Part shown: positions 49,001-59,594 of the stretch, in pieces
How positions within the stretch are numbered: position 1 is the first letter of the stretch
How the letters are laid out: each line of letters begins with the position of its first letter
Assembly (NCBI GenBank): GCA_030248135.1
Contig: JASANC010005251.1
Location: 1-64,000, forward strand
Length of the DNA stretch: 64,000 nucleotides
Direction of reading: 5' to 3'
Origin: Theristus sp. LFF4_11
Lineage: Eukaryota; Nematoda; Chromadorea; Monhysterida; Xyalidae
Position numbers and translations under genes: made by a program
The notes under the pieces: generated by a model
Database searches by the model: none
Seen by the model: only the letters and a program-made list of their open reading frames with translations
What the model was told of the DNA's origin: nothing

Positions 49001-52000
49001 GTACAGACGAAAGTTCCGGAAATCGTATAATTTAGTGAAAAATAAAAACTGCAGATGCCAAAATGGCGCATTTCGTTCAAACCACCTCCAAGTCGGCCTG
49101 CTGCCGTGCGACGTTCAGGTTGAACAAGTCCAACTGGCGTTCCGCATGTTCAATGGTGTCCATCGTCTCTTTCGACGGTTTCTTCACGGTCAACTTCTCG
49201 AGCCACGCCTTCTGGTAACGTTTCACCATGGTTCGGTGCTGCTTCATGTGCTGCCATGACCAGTTGCGACGACGTCGCCGCACTTGCTCCTCGAGTATTG
49301 AGGTGTACGCGAAACGCCACCTGCAAAGTTACGCGTTATTGTGTTTTCTGCAAGGAAAGTTTTTAGTTTCATTCAGTTTCTGTCTTTTGGTTGAACAGTC
49401 GAGCATTCTTTATTTGTTTGTTTGTTTTTCGACAAAATTAGATGCCAGAAAAAAATGCACAGTTTCTGCAACTCATGATCCGCTAGCTGATTACTGATAT
49501 AATTGTGTTGTGTTCCTGAGGTGTTGTAGAAACACACTGACATGTGACGTACAAGAGTGCCCGGTTTTGAGACACGGACTTTACACACACTGAAACGACC
49601 GACGAGCCAAGCCTAACCATTCTTTGTAGTGGTGTTTGTAGGTCCGCAAATCCGGTCGATATTTCCTGTATTTGCCAGCCAACGTGAATCGCTCTTGCGC
49701 CTCGAGGAATTGCAGTAGGTCTTGATACTGAAATGAACAGTGTTTTTGAGCGAAAACATTGATAAAGAAAACTACAATCTTCCATCATTTGCAACAACAC
49801 TGAAAGAAATCTCAAACTCAGGCAGCCCAATCCAACCAATCAATGTGCTCAATTCAGCACACAGTCAATAAATAAGCCAGATGCAAAAACCCGTGTTCAA
49901 AAATCAGACGATTCCCACCTGAAATTTGCCGAGATGAAAGGCGACTTGTTCGACGACGACGTCAAGCAAGACTTTGGGCGTCTGGAAGTGGCTGCCGTCG
50001 GACTCCGGCTTTGGATTCAGGCGAAGGCGTGCCGTGATGTTGATTGGGCGAATCACTGACACGACAAACCGGGGACACAAATAATAACATGAAATTGGAA
50101 TCTTGAAAACACCACAACGCACAATAATTGACGTTCGGCGGCGTGCTGTCGCGCGTGGCCACCCTGGCGCGCATTTTCTGCTTGATCAATTGGTTGTCCG
50201 TTTCGTCAGAGATCATGCGCGCGTCCGAGTCCCAGTACAGACAGAGCGAGTCGAGGTCGACAAGCTGAAATGCACGGCGAATGCAACGGTTGGCTGCGTG
50301 GAAAAGATGAATGTTCATTTGAGCACGTGTTCTTGGGACTGACAAACGGCAGAATTTTCTGTTCTTTCTCCTTCGGTGTGCCTTGAAACAAAACGCAAGC
50401 AGTGATGCCTGATGCTACTGCCAAGGAAACACGCAAACTATCAGCAATCAATTCAGTCAATTGGTTCCACATCCCCAGTCCCAGTGTACCTTGTAAATCA
50501 GTTTCACCGCTTCCTTAATGATCATCGGTTTCCAATGTTCGTCGGTTGTCTGAAAAAATTTCATCCATTCAATCAAAGGCTAAAAAAACGGAGCACGCTG
50601 ATTGGTTCATCAACCAGGTGCCAAATTCAAATGCGTCACATATCAATTGTTTGAATCAATTCAATGTATCCAAAGACACTCTCAATCACAACTCCAATCA
50701 GCCACCGCACCTGGAAAAACAGCCCGGCGAGCGTGACGCCGGCGGCGAATGGTCGTTTTCTGTTGGCGAACTGGTCCTCGTAGCGAATGTGGATGTCCTT
50801 GATGGTGACCTGCAGATTCTTGATCACCTGCGTCACGAGTTTCTCGGCGAACCCGTCCGGCTGCGCTGACTCCTTTTCTGCTTTCTTCTCTGCAAAAGTG
50901 ACGACAAAATTTGGATTTTCAGAGTTTACAAATTGCAGAGTTTGTGATAACGGATCGGAGGTTTTGGTTGATTTTTCAACTTTAACGGCTCTCTGCTGAA
51001 TTGACGTAACATATCGGTGTCGCCATGCAGCACGTCGAGATACTGTCGAACACAACAACAGTGTGATCTAATCTGATCTGATCAACTGAATATGGCAACA
51101 ATGATGAAAGGTTTGATAAAATGAGGGATAAAAAATTGAACCAAGGATTTTTACTGTGAAAAACACTTACTTCTGCGCTCTTTTCGCGCTTCCTCCAATT
51201 TTGCCAGCTCTGCTTGCTTGGTTGACTGTTTCTGTTTCTGCTCCTTTTCGGCATTGTATTTCAGTCCTGTAAAATTGTTGCCTTGGTTTGGTTTGGTCTC
51301 GTCTTCAGCGTTTTATGTCATATCTCAAAAGCGAATGAACGATTTTTCTCAGTTTTTTGCAGATCGTCGAAAACACTGCAAACGAATCTTGCCTTGATTC
51401 GGCACCACAAGCAAATGGAGTCCCTCGATTGTCGCGATCACCGGCTCCGTGTACAAGTTCTTCCATGGGATTTTCAGCACCAAATTTGAGAGGTAGCCGA
51501 ATTTCAACTTCACCGGTAAATCGAGGTTGTCCTGAGAAAATGGCTTCGTGCTCTGCACAGTCACAGTTACATTCAGGATTTCAGTGGGGGTATTGTGAAT
51601 TTGACAGCTTGAGCGAAACTCTGAACAGTTCATGCTCAATTTTGTTTTTCTCTTGCAAATTGAAAAAATTTGTCTTATCTCATAAATCCTTGCTCCCAGT
51701 TTCCACCAACAATCAACAAACAAAAAATACGTGAACTGAAACGACGACGTCGCCGGACCGAAAACTCACCAAAGCAGAAGGTCTGACGTCTAAATTTTGT
51801 AAACGGACATCTCCTAAAAACAAACAAATCAAAGTTTTCCACAAAATAAATTTACGCAACTTGCAAAACATTTATATTTACCTCAATTCTCAATTTATTT
51901 CAACTCAACGCACTCGAAAGCGGTAACGACCAAAAGCAGTCACAAAAATTTCCTAATATTACCTAATATCCTGATTACCGATATCAAACAACACAAACCA

Positions 52001-52129
52001 ACATTTTTTATCTGTCTCCAAAAACTCACCACCCCAAATTCCGATGTTTAGTTGCGATGCGTCTAAATTCTCAACGTAATCACCGAGGAACCGATTCAAC
52101 AAATCGACCACCAAACTTTCGAACACCAT
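16098..52129 (-). CDS. VPS13: VPS13 bridge-like lipid transfer protein, complete gene
   Basis: One gene of about 75 exons over 36 kb. The start ATG is at 52129 ([20 protein letters not shown]), the canonical chorein N-terminus; a short last exon at 16098-16145 probably carries the stop. Domain order follows the family: chorein N-terminus, extended VPS13 rod, VAB adaptor-binding region, APT1-like segment, and C-terminal ATG2_C/DH-like plus PH-like domains. VPS13 proteins are long hydrophobic-groove proteins that move glycerolipids between membranes at contact sites; the N-terminus sits at the ER and the VAB and C-terminal domains select the acceptor membrane. An intron at about 19568-24199 contains a whole ion-channel gene on the other strand, and other introns hold MITEs and a SINE. 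Another large intron (28824-33360) separates parts of the VAB region. I cannot tell which of the animal VPS13 paralogues this is. Block entries below give the exons. Confidence 0.93.
20433..23473 (+). CDS. Cys-loop ligand-gated ion channel subunit, nested in VPS13 intron
   Basis: Eight exons: 20433-20582, 20906-20997, 21203-21441, 21906-22019, 22197-22254, 22403-22536, 22819-23067 and 23301-23473. All phases agree and give 402 residues, or 397 if the ATG at 20448 is used; 20433 is the first ATG after an in-frame stop. Exon 1 holds a signal peptide and ends at a GC donor (ATATG|GCAAGT). Exon 4 has the Cys-loop [16 protein letters not shown], with exactly 13 residues between the cysteines. Exon 6 has YPSGGWYEL and M1 ([13 protein letters not shown]). 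Exon 7 has M2 ([14 protein letters not shown]) and M3 ([20 protein letters not shown]). Exon 8 has M4 ([18 protein letters not shown]). The AAR before M2 resembles the PAR of anion-selective members, so a chloride channel is likely but unproven. The M3-M4 loop is short. The exon 5 frame was chosen because it alone keeps phase. The ligand cannot be predicted. Confidence 0.88.
21013..21075 (+). repeat. Short tandem repeat GTTCCGGTACTTA
   Basis: GTTCCGGTACTTACGGA and GTTCCGGTACTTAAGGA occur about 26 bases apart, preceded by a diverged GTTCCAGAATA. It lies in intron 2 of the channel gene. Confidence 0.5.
24770..24969 (+). mobile_element. tRNA-derived SINE, copy 3 (fullest copy)
   Basis: About 200 bases: tRNA-like head (CACCCTCGTGGCCTGG, GTGCGTTAGACTAC, B-box GGGGATCGAGCCCC, CCGAGGGTG closing the stem), a family body (GGCGTTCAGTACGCTTCTC, GGGTTAGCCTTGGC, AAAACATCGCCTAAAACTC) and a tail of AAC repeats. 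It sits in a VPS13 intron, antisense to VPS13. No clear target duplication is visible. Confidence 0.75.
27987..28191 (-). mobile_element. 205-bp MITE (family M1), copy b
   Basis: Inverse of 5599-5803 over its full 205 bp. It lies in a VPS13 intron. Similarity continues at least 13 bases beyond the left end (TTGTGGATTTATT is shared with the flank of copy a), so the true element is somewhat longer than the AAACGTGTCC-bounded core. Confidence 0.7.
28824..33360 (-). other. Large VPS13 intron with candidate extra exons
   Basis: No VPS13 homology is seen here, although repeat four would normally continue directly. Three minus-strand stretches have protein-like composition and splice-like borders: about 32145-32338 after TTTCCAG ([20 protein letters not shown]), about 31572-31742 between CTGCAG and TTTG|gtaacg ([14 protein letters not shown], a charged Pro/Arg/Gln-rich linker), and about 30900-31055 (basic, [14 protein letters not shown]). 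They could be a lineage-specific insert in VPS13, alternative exons, or chance. The rest is AT-rich intron with nothing assigned. Confidence 0.3.
37070..46345 (-). other. VPS13: VPS13 exon block 2: central rod
   Basis: Exons at about 46222-46345, 45932-46014, 45703-45829 (acidic, [17 protein letters not shown]), 45340-45525, 45070-45173, 44765-44924, 44500-44640 (Ser/Arg/Ala linker, uncertain), 43940-44129, 43580-43720, 43245-43359, 42735-42931 (Ala-rich, then [20 protein letters not shown], a conserved VPS13 segment), 42410-42512, 42030-42184, 41690-41850, 41352-41530, 40815-40980 ([15 protein letters not shown]), 40390-40477, 40120-40311, 39889-40003, 39448-39587, 39037-39191, 38566-38597 (tiny and uncertain), 37640-37833 ([20 protein letters not shown]), 37387-37536 and 37070-37183 ([19 protein letters not shown]). 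These are the repeating beta-groove modules that extend the lipid channel. Most exons are phase-compatible when read between clear splice sites, but I did not check every join. Confidence 0.85.
39381..39456. repeat. 38-bp tandem duplication across a VPS13 splice donor
   Basis: Two 38-bp units (39381-39418, 39419-39456) start CCTGTCAAACTTGG and end CCATCTT. On the minus strand the exon-proximal unit reads AAGATGGCT|GTAAGT, the working donor; the distal unit reads AAGATGGCTCTAAGT, in which the G of GT is changed. Confidence 0.85.
46657..52129 (-). other. VPS13: VPS13 exon block 1: chorein N-terminus
   Basis: Exons, high to low: 52030-52129, 51770-51814 ([14 protein letters not shown]), about 51395-51532 ([20 protein letters not shown]), 51171-51266 ([10 protein letters not shown]), 50711-50891 ([20 protein letters not shown]), about 50489-50549 ([20 protein letters not shown]), about 50126-50267 ([16 protein letters not shown]), 49919-50059, 49620-49728 ([17 protein letters not shown]), 49082-49320, 48618-48883 ([13 protein letters not shown] linker, then [17 protein letters not shown]), 48460-48530, 48190-48327, 47727-47963, 47428-47583, 47134-47228, 46870-46972 and 46657-46774. 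The signatures [18 protein letters not shown] and [20 protein letters not shown] match the lipid-scooping chorein and VPS13 N-terminal regions. The donor after the third exon is AAG|GCAAGA, a GC-AG intron, because only it keeps frame into [10 protein letters not shown] further short coding stretch between 50892 and 51048 ([14 protein letters not shown]) could be exon or intron. Confidence 0.9.
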
Positions 52130-52423
52130 CTCCCGCTTTCACGGGCCAGGGGAAACAAATCTTTCAAACAAGAAAACGTAAATAAGATACCGGAACCGAA
52201 AATATTGTCATCACAACTTTTATGTTTTCCAGTTTATTATTTAGTTTGCTGTCTGAAAATAAGAAAAGACAACAAGGGTGATCTGATCCGGAAATCCATT
52301 GATGAAACACGTTCTGATCTGAGTGGAGCGGAGGGAGACCACCACTGCCCAATGAAATGAATGAAAATAGTGCTGCAAAGTGCAAATTGAAACTTTTAGT
52401 CTCTCTAGATCTAGAATATGAAA

Positions 52424-52741
52424 TGTGCCGCCATATGGAGCCATTTGGGAGGCGTTTGCACATCAAATGTGGTTCTCATAGTTATTATGACTCCCTGATT
52501 CGGTACAAATCTCACCTGGTTTGAACTTTGGCTTTCCAATTTTTTTTAAAAAGAAAAAAAATTGTTTTTCAGCAACATCCCCCCTAGGGTTGTTAAAAAA
52601 ACAAAAATCGTCATTTTTGTTATTTTTTTAAAGAAATTTTTTTTTAAATTTCAAAAATCAAAGTTGTGCTAAATCAATCAGGGAGTTCGAAGAACCACAT
52701 ATGATATGCAAGCGCCTCCGGAGTGACTCCCGTATGGCGGA
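52424..52741. repeat. Inverted repeat arms upstream of VPS13
   Basis: 52424-52500 (GCCGCCATATGG to GACTCCCTGATT) is matched in inverse by 52673-52741 (AATCAGGGAG to CGTATGGCGG). One arm lies outside and one inside the hAT-like element at 52585-53272. Confidence 0.55.
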
Positions 52742-53272
52742 ACTTTGGAGATTTTGTTTTGGTGACCTCAATTACCCCTTTTCCAAACCGTTACAATGCC
52801 TCTTCTAGTGTTTTGACCCCCAAAACGTCACTTATTGTCCCCAGCCCAAGTGAAAATACACATACCGGCTTGAAATTCGATCAAATCTGATGATGTGTCG
52901 CGACGGCAGGACACGAAACGGCAACCAGACAACGTAACGATTGCAAACGGAGCAGCTTGGACGCTCAAATTTAGATTGCGAGGCGAATCGTCAGCTTATC
53001 TGCATCGGAAATGGTAAGCCAACCTTTGGGACGCTCAAAAACTTCATCGCAGATGTTGTATAAGCCTGAAATCAGTCGGTAAAACGGTCCAAAATCGACT
53101 GCTAAAGGTTTTATTTTATTTTTATTTTTTTTGTTGAACTTTCGAAAAATTGTGCCAAAATTGAGGTTTTCAGAGCATATTAAAGGAAAATTTTTCGAAT
53201 TTAAAAAAAAATCGGCATTTTTGTTTTTTTTAATCACTTAAAAAAAAATTTGATTTTTGTTTAACAACCCTA
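52585..53272. mobile_element. hAT-like non-autonomous element with 8-bp TSD
   Basis: Terminal inverted repeats TAGGGTTGTTAAA and TTTAACAACCCTA (at least 21 bp with one small indel). Flanked by the direct 8-mer ATCCCCCC at 52577-52584 and 53273-53280. An 8-bp duplication with YA-starting ends is the hAT signature. No transposase frame is visible. It lies about 450 bp upstream of the VPS13 start. Its right end resembles that of the outer element at 58702-60498. Confidence 0.8.
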
Positions 53273-56200
53273 ATCCCCCCTCACCATAGTCACCAATTCC
53301 CATGCCAAAAAATCAAACAGTATTCATTCAATTCAATTCGATATGTTATTCAATTTTTATATAGTCGTAACTCATAAAACCTGTTGCTAACGGAAGGAAT
53401 GAATAGAATGCCGTTTACCGACCGCGAACTGAAAAAACAATGATTCACAGAACAAGTATTGAAAGATAAAGTTGAAAATTTACGTAATAAACACCGACAA
53501 AATGTTTGATAAAAATCCAGGCATTGCTTGAATCATCGCAAAAAATAGAAAGTATGCACAAATGGCGACTGTGATGAATAAACATGAAACAACAAGTAAA
53601 AAATCTCGTGAAAAAAGAATGGCAAAAAACCGGCCACTGGAAAGGGGCTTCATTCATGGCGACTCTTCTGCCCGTTTTGTGGCGCTTTTGGTCAACTGAC
53701 GTTGGCGACATTTTTTTACCAATTAACACGTTTTGTGTTTGTAAAAACTGCAGGTAGAGTAGAACTGAATAAGCTGTTACATACGTTAGCACTTATGTAC
53801 TTCTGTGCTGTCCACCATCATCATTTTTGCAACTACACTCAAACTCAATGATGATAATTCGAAATAATTTATCGATATTTATTCATACGCGCTAGGCAAC
53901 ATAACTTCACAAACTAAGCATGCACAAAACAATATTTTCATCAATCAAAAAAAACGAAAAGCTGCACAGAAACAGCGTAACAGGATGTCAAAACGATGCC
54001 GATATCGTAGTCAAACAAGCTCAAAAGCGCGGATCAGCAGACAGAAAATCAGATTTCGGTTAGCTAAGAACCAAACCTTCACATTCAATCTCGGCACATG
54101 CAGGGAAACTTTTAGTTTTTAGTGATAAATTTCAGACGCGAGTGTTCGCCTGGCCGTGATTCCTTAGTACCAACCACCAAACCAACACAACACGCCGCCA
54201 CATGCAGTTCATACGGGTTCACAAATGCAAAAGGTTTCAAACGAGCACCGGTAACAAAAAGTGGTCTAAACAGTCCGCGGTGTACCATGATAGAGACTTG
54301 ATTATTGACAAATAAATGCATCCGAAAAAAGCCATCGTGGATTCGTGACTCTCAGTTTTTTTCAGCGCAGTCGAACGAAGCTTAGCTTGGTTTTAACATT
54401 TGTTTTTCGGGCCTTTGTTGGAACCGAACCTTGTCTGGGACGTATCAGGCCTCTGTTTTGAGGAACTACGGTTACATTGTACTTCTCTTCTTGAGACCTC
54501 TTCGGACTTCTGTTTTGCGTGTTCCGCGTCGTGTCCTGACACGAGAAAAAAAATGCTCACAATGCCGAGTAACTGACCAGTGATTGTTCTAGTGGCATTT
54601 ACCAATTGCGATCTTAGCAATTAGAATTAGCATTCTTAACAATTTTATTTCCGAGACACGCGGCGGGACAAGACACGTACGGGAAATGAATTGGCTCATA
54701 CTTTTTTAGCGTTCGTTTTGCAGCAGTTGATAAATTGGAAACCGGGTATTATAGAATTCGAATAAAAAGCGTTTTCATTCGATTCACCCGAACCGATCCT
54801 GTAGATTATGGAAACATGGCTGGCAGCAACAAATTTTTAGTTTGGGGAAAAATGCCCACATTTGTTCAGTTTGCCCGTGAGCAAACAGCATGAAACCGTT
54901 TTTTGCAACGACAAAGGCGTACATGTACAATACAATATGTATACTGTATGATATGTATAAGCATTACATTTTCTGTGCAAACAAATTTTACAAGAAAAAA
55001 CATGTTTTCCGTTTTCGTTTGGTTTGTACAATCCTACAGCAATAATCGTTCGCGTTTTCCGGTCTTTGTGAACCACTGTATACATGCGAATTATTCTGCA
55101 TATGGTAATTTTACTTGCGAAACCGCTCGATACATTGGACAGGGATGATGAAGAAACAACGCTGTGCGAATAAGTGCAGATGTTTTTAAAAATTTACATA
55201 TCTGGGGTACAAATCAAGAACTTCCCAGTTTTCAAGCTTGTTTGAACCTTCAAGTGAAACAGCTTGTTAATGAGTCAGTCAGCACTGCATCTGATAAGAC
55301 AAAAAGAAATTAAAAATAGCCACCTGTTGACTGTGCTGGTCGCTGGACTACTTGTATCTGTGGTTCGGTGGCTCTCTTTGCCATGAAGCCACGTGGTTCG
55401 TCTTGTCTTGTATGATTTTTGCCTATCTCGACCGTGTTTCGCGCGTCTCTCGTGAAATCCCCGAAAACTCTAGCTATGTATCAGTAACTAACTTTTGTCC
55501 TTTTCTATTTGAATTGGCTGTCTCTGAAGATGCCACGGGGCTATGCCATAACTGTATTGAATAAACTAATTCCAACCCGAACGTTCCCATTATTGCAACA
55601 GTTGCATGTTTGACCAAGCTAAATTTACTAATGATAACACACCAATACATGCAGTAAAACGGGGTACGTTGATATTTCTTAAGCCACGTCACATTAAATT
55701 TAGTTCAACCAAATGAAAACGACTGGTCTATGCTGGGTAATATTTCAACTGATGGTTGAAAAACAGAAATTCTTTCTTGGTGAACTCCAGCCAATCGCTG
55801 ATCTCTCTAAGTTGCCGCTGCCTCCTGAAAACGATCTGAAAACTCACCTGAAGCAACTTTGCAAAAAGAAAGAATAGCAAACAAAAAGATGTAAGTAGAT
55901 TATTTACAAAAAATCCTTAAAGAAATAAATTAAAACATTCTTTCTCCTTTTGCACACACGATTAAGAATTATCTTGGCATTCTTTAAAAAGACAGCTCCT
56001 GGTCTGCGACTGACGCCGCCTTGATAGAAAATACAAAGACTGCCTTATTTATTCGGCCCTACTGTGGGAGGTTTATTTATTACTATTTCACAAAGCTGGT
56101 TCAATTGTCTGAACAATTTTTACAGAACACCGTGACCGCAGTCAATTGTATAAAACCACATCATTTGTTCAACAGTATTTTTTTTGAAAATTCTGACTGC

Positions 56201-56421
56201 ATGCAGTTTCGGCCCATAAATAAAAACTTTTCTCTCTGATAGATGTTTTGTGCTCTTGTCCTTGATAGTTTTTACTGTTTTTGCCACTCTGAACGGTTGT
56301 AGATCAAGACTGTTGTTGTGTCTCATTTTTAGCGTAGCCCTTTTGCTTATTTTTCTGATGCTTTTTGTTTGTTTTTTAATCTAACCACTGTTTTGTCCTT
56401 CAGTTGTCATTATTACCGGTG

Positions 56422-56591
56422 TACAGTCTAACTCTAAATTATAGGCAATTTGCTGATTGGTTGGTGATTACGTGATGCATGCTTTCTGTGCAGGCATTGC
56501 TGTGGGCGAGGAGTTCGCTTGCACAGAAAGCATGCATGCACGTGGCCACCAATCAATCAGCTGATTCTCTATAGTTAAGAGTTCGACTGTA
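56422..56591. mobile_element. 170-bp palindromic MITE
   Basis: Begins TACAGTCTAACTCTAAATTA and ends with its diverged inverse (TTAAGAGTTCGACTGTA). The arms include GCTGATTGGTTGGTG and GCATGCTTTCTGTGCA with inverse partners. The short centre is GGCATTGCTGTGGGCG. No coding sequence. Confidence 0.65.
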
Positions 56592-57516
56592 TCTTACTGA
56601 GAGAAACTGACGGTACACTTATTTGATTCGAAAATCAGATCGACGATGTGCCATAGGTAACGTTTTCTGACATTCAAATATCCAAACAAACACGCTTCCC
56701 GCTCGAGCCCATTCTTCAAAACGTTGTTATAAAAATAGCCGTTGTGAATAGTGAAAAAAAATAGATAAAAGATAAAAAGATACACGAAAAGAATAGAAGG
56801 ACTGAGAAGATTTGATGCCTTTCTTTTGATGCCAAGATGAAGCTTATCTGTTTCGCGCCTGTTCCAAGAAAATTGAATGCAGAAAACATCACAAATGCGT
56901 TTTTCTGCGTTTTCCTTCGAATGCTCTCAGTAAACCAGTCATCCTTTTCGTTATTTCAGAATGAAGATAAATAAACAAACGTTTCGTTTTTTTTGCGTAT
57001 TTATATCAGTCATCCCTGTTCGGTAACTGATATTTTCATGTAACGTGAAAATGTCTGATTCGGGCCACGCCACACAGAATGAGCTTTTCTGTGTGGAATT
57101 TTGCCAACGTTATTTATTGTCCGTTGCTCAATGCTCATGCCTGTTCAGAAACGTGCGTATAATAGATCGTTTCAATCGATAGTATTTTTTACCGATGGTG
57201 ATTTTGTTCAAAAGCGCCGGCTCCCCGGCAGTCTGCTGCTAACCTTCGCGCCTATTGAAAAATGTCAATTGTGTGTTTCTCTTTCTCAGCGTTCTGTTGT
57301 TCAGAACAGTTGCACCGCTCTGTGTTGGCTATGGCTGATTAGGGCGGCTATGAGTAGTAATGAGCTAGTTCTGGTTTGCAGCATCTCAACTTGTTATTTA
57401 TATTGGGAGTTAGCGCGTTTCAACAATTGATCGCCAATATTTTGGCAAGGACAAAGCAATAAATCACAAGAGACGAGTGTGGCTGGAGAACGTGTGTGTG
57501 CAATTCAGTGTGCCTG

Positions 57517-57582
57517 AAGGCGCATTTATGTTGTAGTATTTAATGATCGCACAGCTATGTTACTGCAACATGAATGCGTCCT
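57517..57582. mobile_element. Partial foldback MITE (family F1)
   Basis: AAGGCGCATTTATGTTGTAG, TATTTAATGATCGCACAGCT and ATGTTACTGCAACATGAATG follow the order of the intact element at 12138-12226. Part of the right arm is deleted. Confidence 0.55.
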
Positions 57583-58707
57583 GAATCCTGTTTTGCTAGT
57601 TTGGTTAGCGATGATGCTGGCGCTCTATCCTGTTTGTGAGGTCGAACGATTCATGCTTTCATCCGTTTTGTTTGATGAATATGCTCAACTCATGTTGTAA
57701 AAAGGAAGTTTGTTTTCCAAAGATGTAAAAAAGCAGCAGTTTCAGTTTGACATACGTGCGGGTTTGCTGGTTTCTTTAGCTTTATGTATGCCCATGTTTT
57801 CTGATATGCAATGCATGCCGGTGGATGCAATTTTTAGAATCGTTGTTGGTAAAACGTGTTGTATCTTTTCGTTCCCATATAACTACTTTTATGCACATGC
57901 GTTTTTTGGCTGTAATAATTTGCCGGTGTTTCTGTTTTAATATTTCTTATCTTATCTGCCTTTGCCATTTGCCAAAACAATTTTTCTTGTGCTCAATGTT
58001 ACACACAGACACCGACGGTACACTTTACGTGTTGTCAGTGGTGTTTTCAAGTGTGGAGAGTCAAAACGGTTATTCAAATATCATTTGCATCTTCACCATT
58101 ATCATCGTATGCATCGTCATTTGAGAAATTTGGAAATGAAGTTGGACAGACATGAAACAAACTTTTTTGTGTTGTCAAACATCGATCAATAAAACTTGCG
58201 GAGGCATTACAGCAAAAATAGCGTGTTTGACGTTTTTTGGTGGTGCTGCAACTGCTGCAACCCCCTGCCATAAATCAAATGGAAACATTTGGCGTGCTGG
58301 CTGCACAGGCACAACAGCACAGCACATCTCCCAGTGCTGTGGATTTTATTATTTTAGTTTTTATGCGCTACTGTTGTTCTCAAAAGTCACAACATTCTTT
58401 TTCGTTGCCACCGCGGGTTTAGTTTCTTTCAGTTGGTTTTTCGCGTGGCTTTTTGGCTGAAAATTATTTTGAAAAAATTGTTTGGGTTTTTTTCTTTTTT
58501 TTCTTCTTTTCCCGTCGTGTTCAGTCGTCTGTCTGTCTTCTGTTCTGTTTTTCTGGTGCTCAATTCAAAATGTTTAATTTTTTGCTTGTTTCTTCAATAG
58601 TTTCAAAATTTCAACTATCTATATATGCCCCCCCCGGAAACCTGAATTTGTACTGTACTGCACGCCTGCACTGCACTCACTGTAGCTGTTGTAGCTGTAG
58701 CTAGGGT

Positions 58708-59266
58708 CAGTACCGTGGGCCCAAACAAATTTTCGAAGAGGGGGGGTATGGTGCCGTGGGGGGGGGGGGTGCCGACCAAAAAGTGAGGGGGGGGTCCAAC
58801 CTATGGTAACGTGGGACCCTCCCCAGGGGGGTCCCATGGGGGGGGTGCATTTTTTCAAAATTTTCTGTGGGGGGGTCCACTCCACCCCCCCACCCCCCCC
58901 ATGAAATTTTTTCGCTTAAATTTTAAAGGAAAAACGCTAAATTTAGCTGCAAAATCTTTGAAATTACAATGAAGATGGTCAAGTTATCATATATTCAGCT
59001 TATATTATAGACTTTATGGACAAAAAATCATGATTTCGAAAAAAAATTTAGGGTGTGCAGAAAATGTTGGGGGGGGGGGTCTCCGCCAGACAAAATTTCA
59101 TGGGGGGTGTGGGGGGGTGTCGGCCAAATTTTCGAGGGGGGGGGGTCCGATGGGGGGGGTGCCCGGTTTTAGGGGGGGGGGGTGGCACGGGGCCCCCCCC
59201 CCCACCCTCCGGTCTCTGGTGCTCTGGGGGGGGTCGAACCCCCCCACCCCCCCGCCCACGGTACTG
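58708..59266. mobile_element. Inner G/C-run hAT-like element 1
   Basis: 559 bp with ends CAGTACCGTGGGC and GCCCACGGTACTG, flanked by the 8-bp repeat GCTAGGGT (58700-58707 and 59267-59274), which is itself the end of the outer element. The interior consists of long G and C runs with no coding potential. CAG-starting ends and an 8-bp duplication fit hAT. Confidence 0.8.
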
Positions 59267-59594
59267 GCTAGGGTTAGGAAAAAAAATCCGGATTTTTTTA
59301 AATTAAAAAAAATTAAAAAAAAATTTTTTTTTACAAGTTAGGTTTGTTCGAAGCGTTACTTGCTTTCACTTACTTACTTTCAGGTTCAACCAGCTATGCT
59401 ATCTGCCACATGGCGAGAGCCCACTCTTCAAATCATCGTATCGAAAACACGTACCATGATTTCGCGATCACGATGCGGGCAACTGACAGACGCAAGTTTA
59501 ACACGTTAGTTTAGCTCAGCACGCAAGTTTTAACATGTGGACATGTTATCGGGTATCTGAAAAACGGTCGTGTGATGTGGTATTTACCAACATC

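Larger units (their letters stand above)
53281..58693. other. Intergenic DNA between VPS13 and the Argonaute gene
   Basis: Only short frames without recognisable domains or convincing splice chains. A minus-strand frame at 54393-54620 begins with a hydrophobic stretch and would make a 75-residue basic protein, but it has no other support. Two MITEs are listed separately. The two flanking genes are divergent, so both promoters should lie in this and the next region. Confidence 0.5.

Noticed and set aside
54393..54620. 75-residue basic protein with hydrophobic start, minus strand
   Set aside because: No homology, splice or conservation evidence, and frames of this length are expected by chance in this region.
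58619..59341. Gly/Pro-rich proteins in the G-run region
   Set aside because: They are translations of G and C homopolymer runs inside a transposon.
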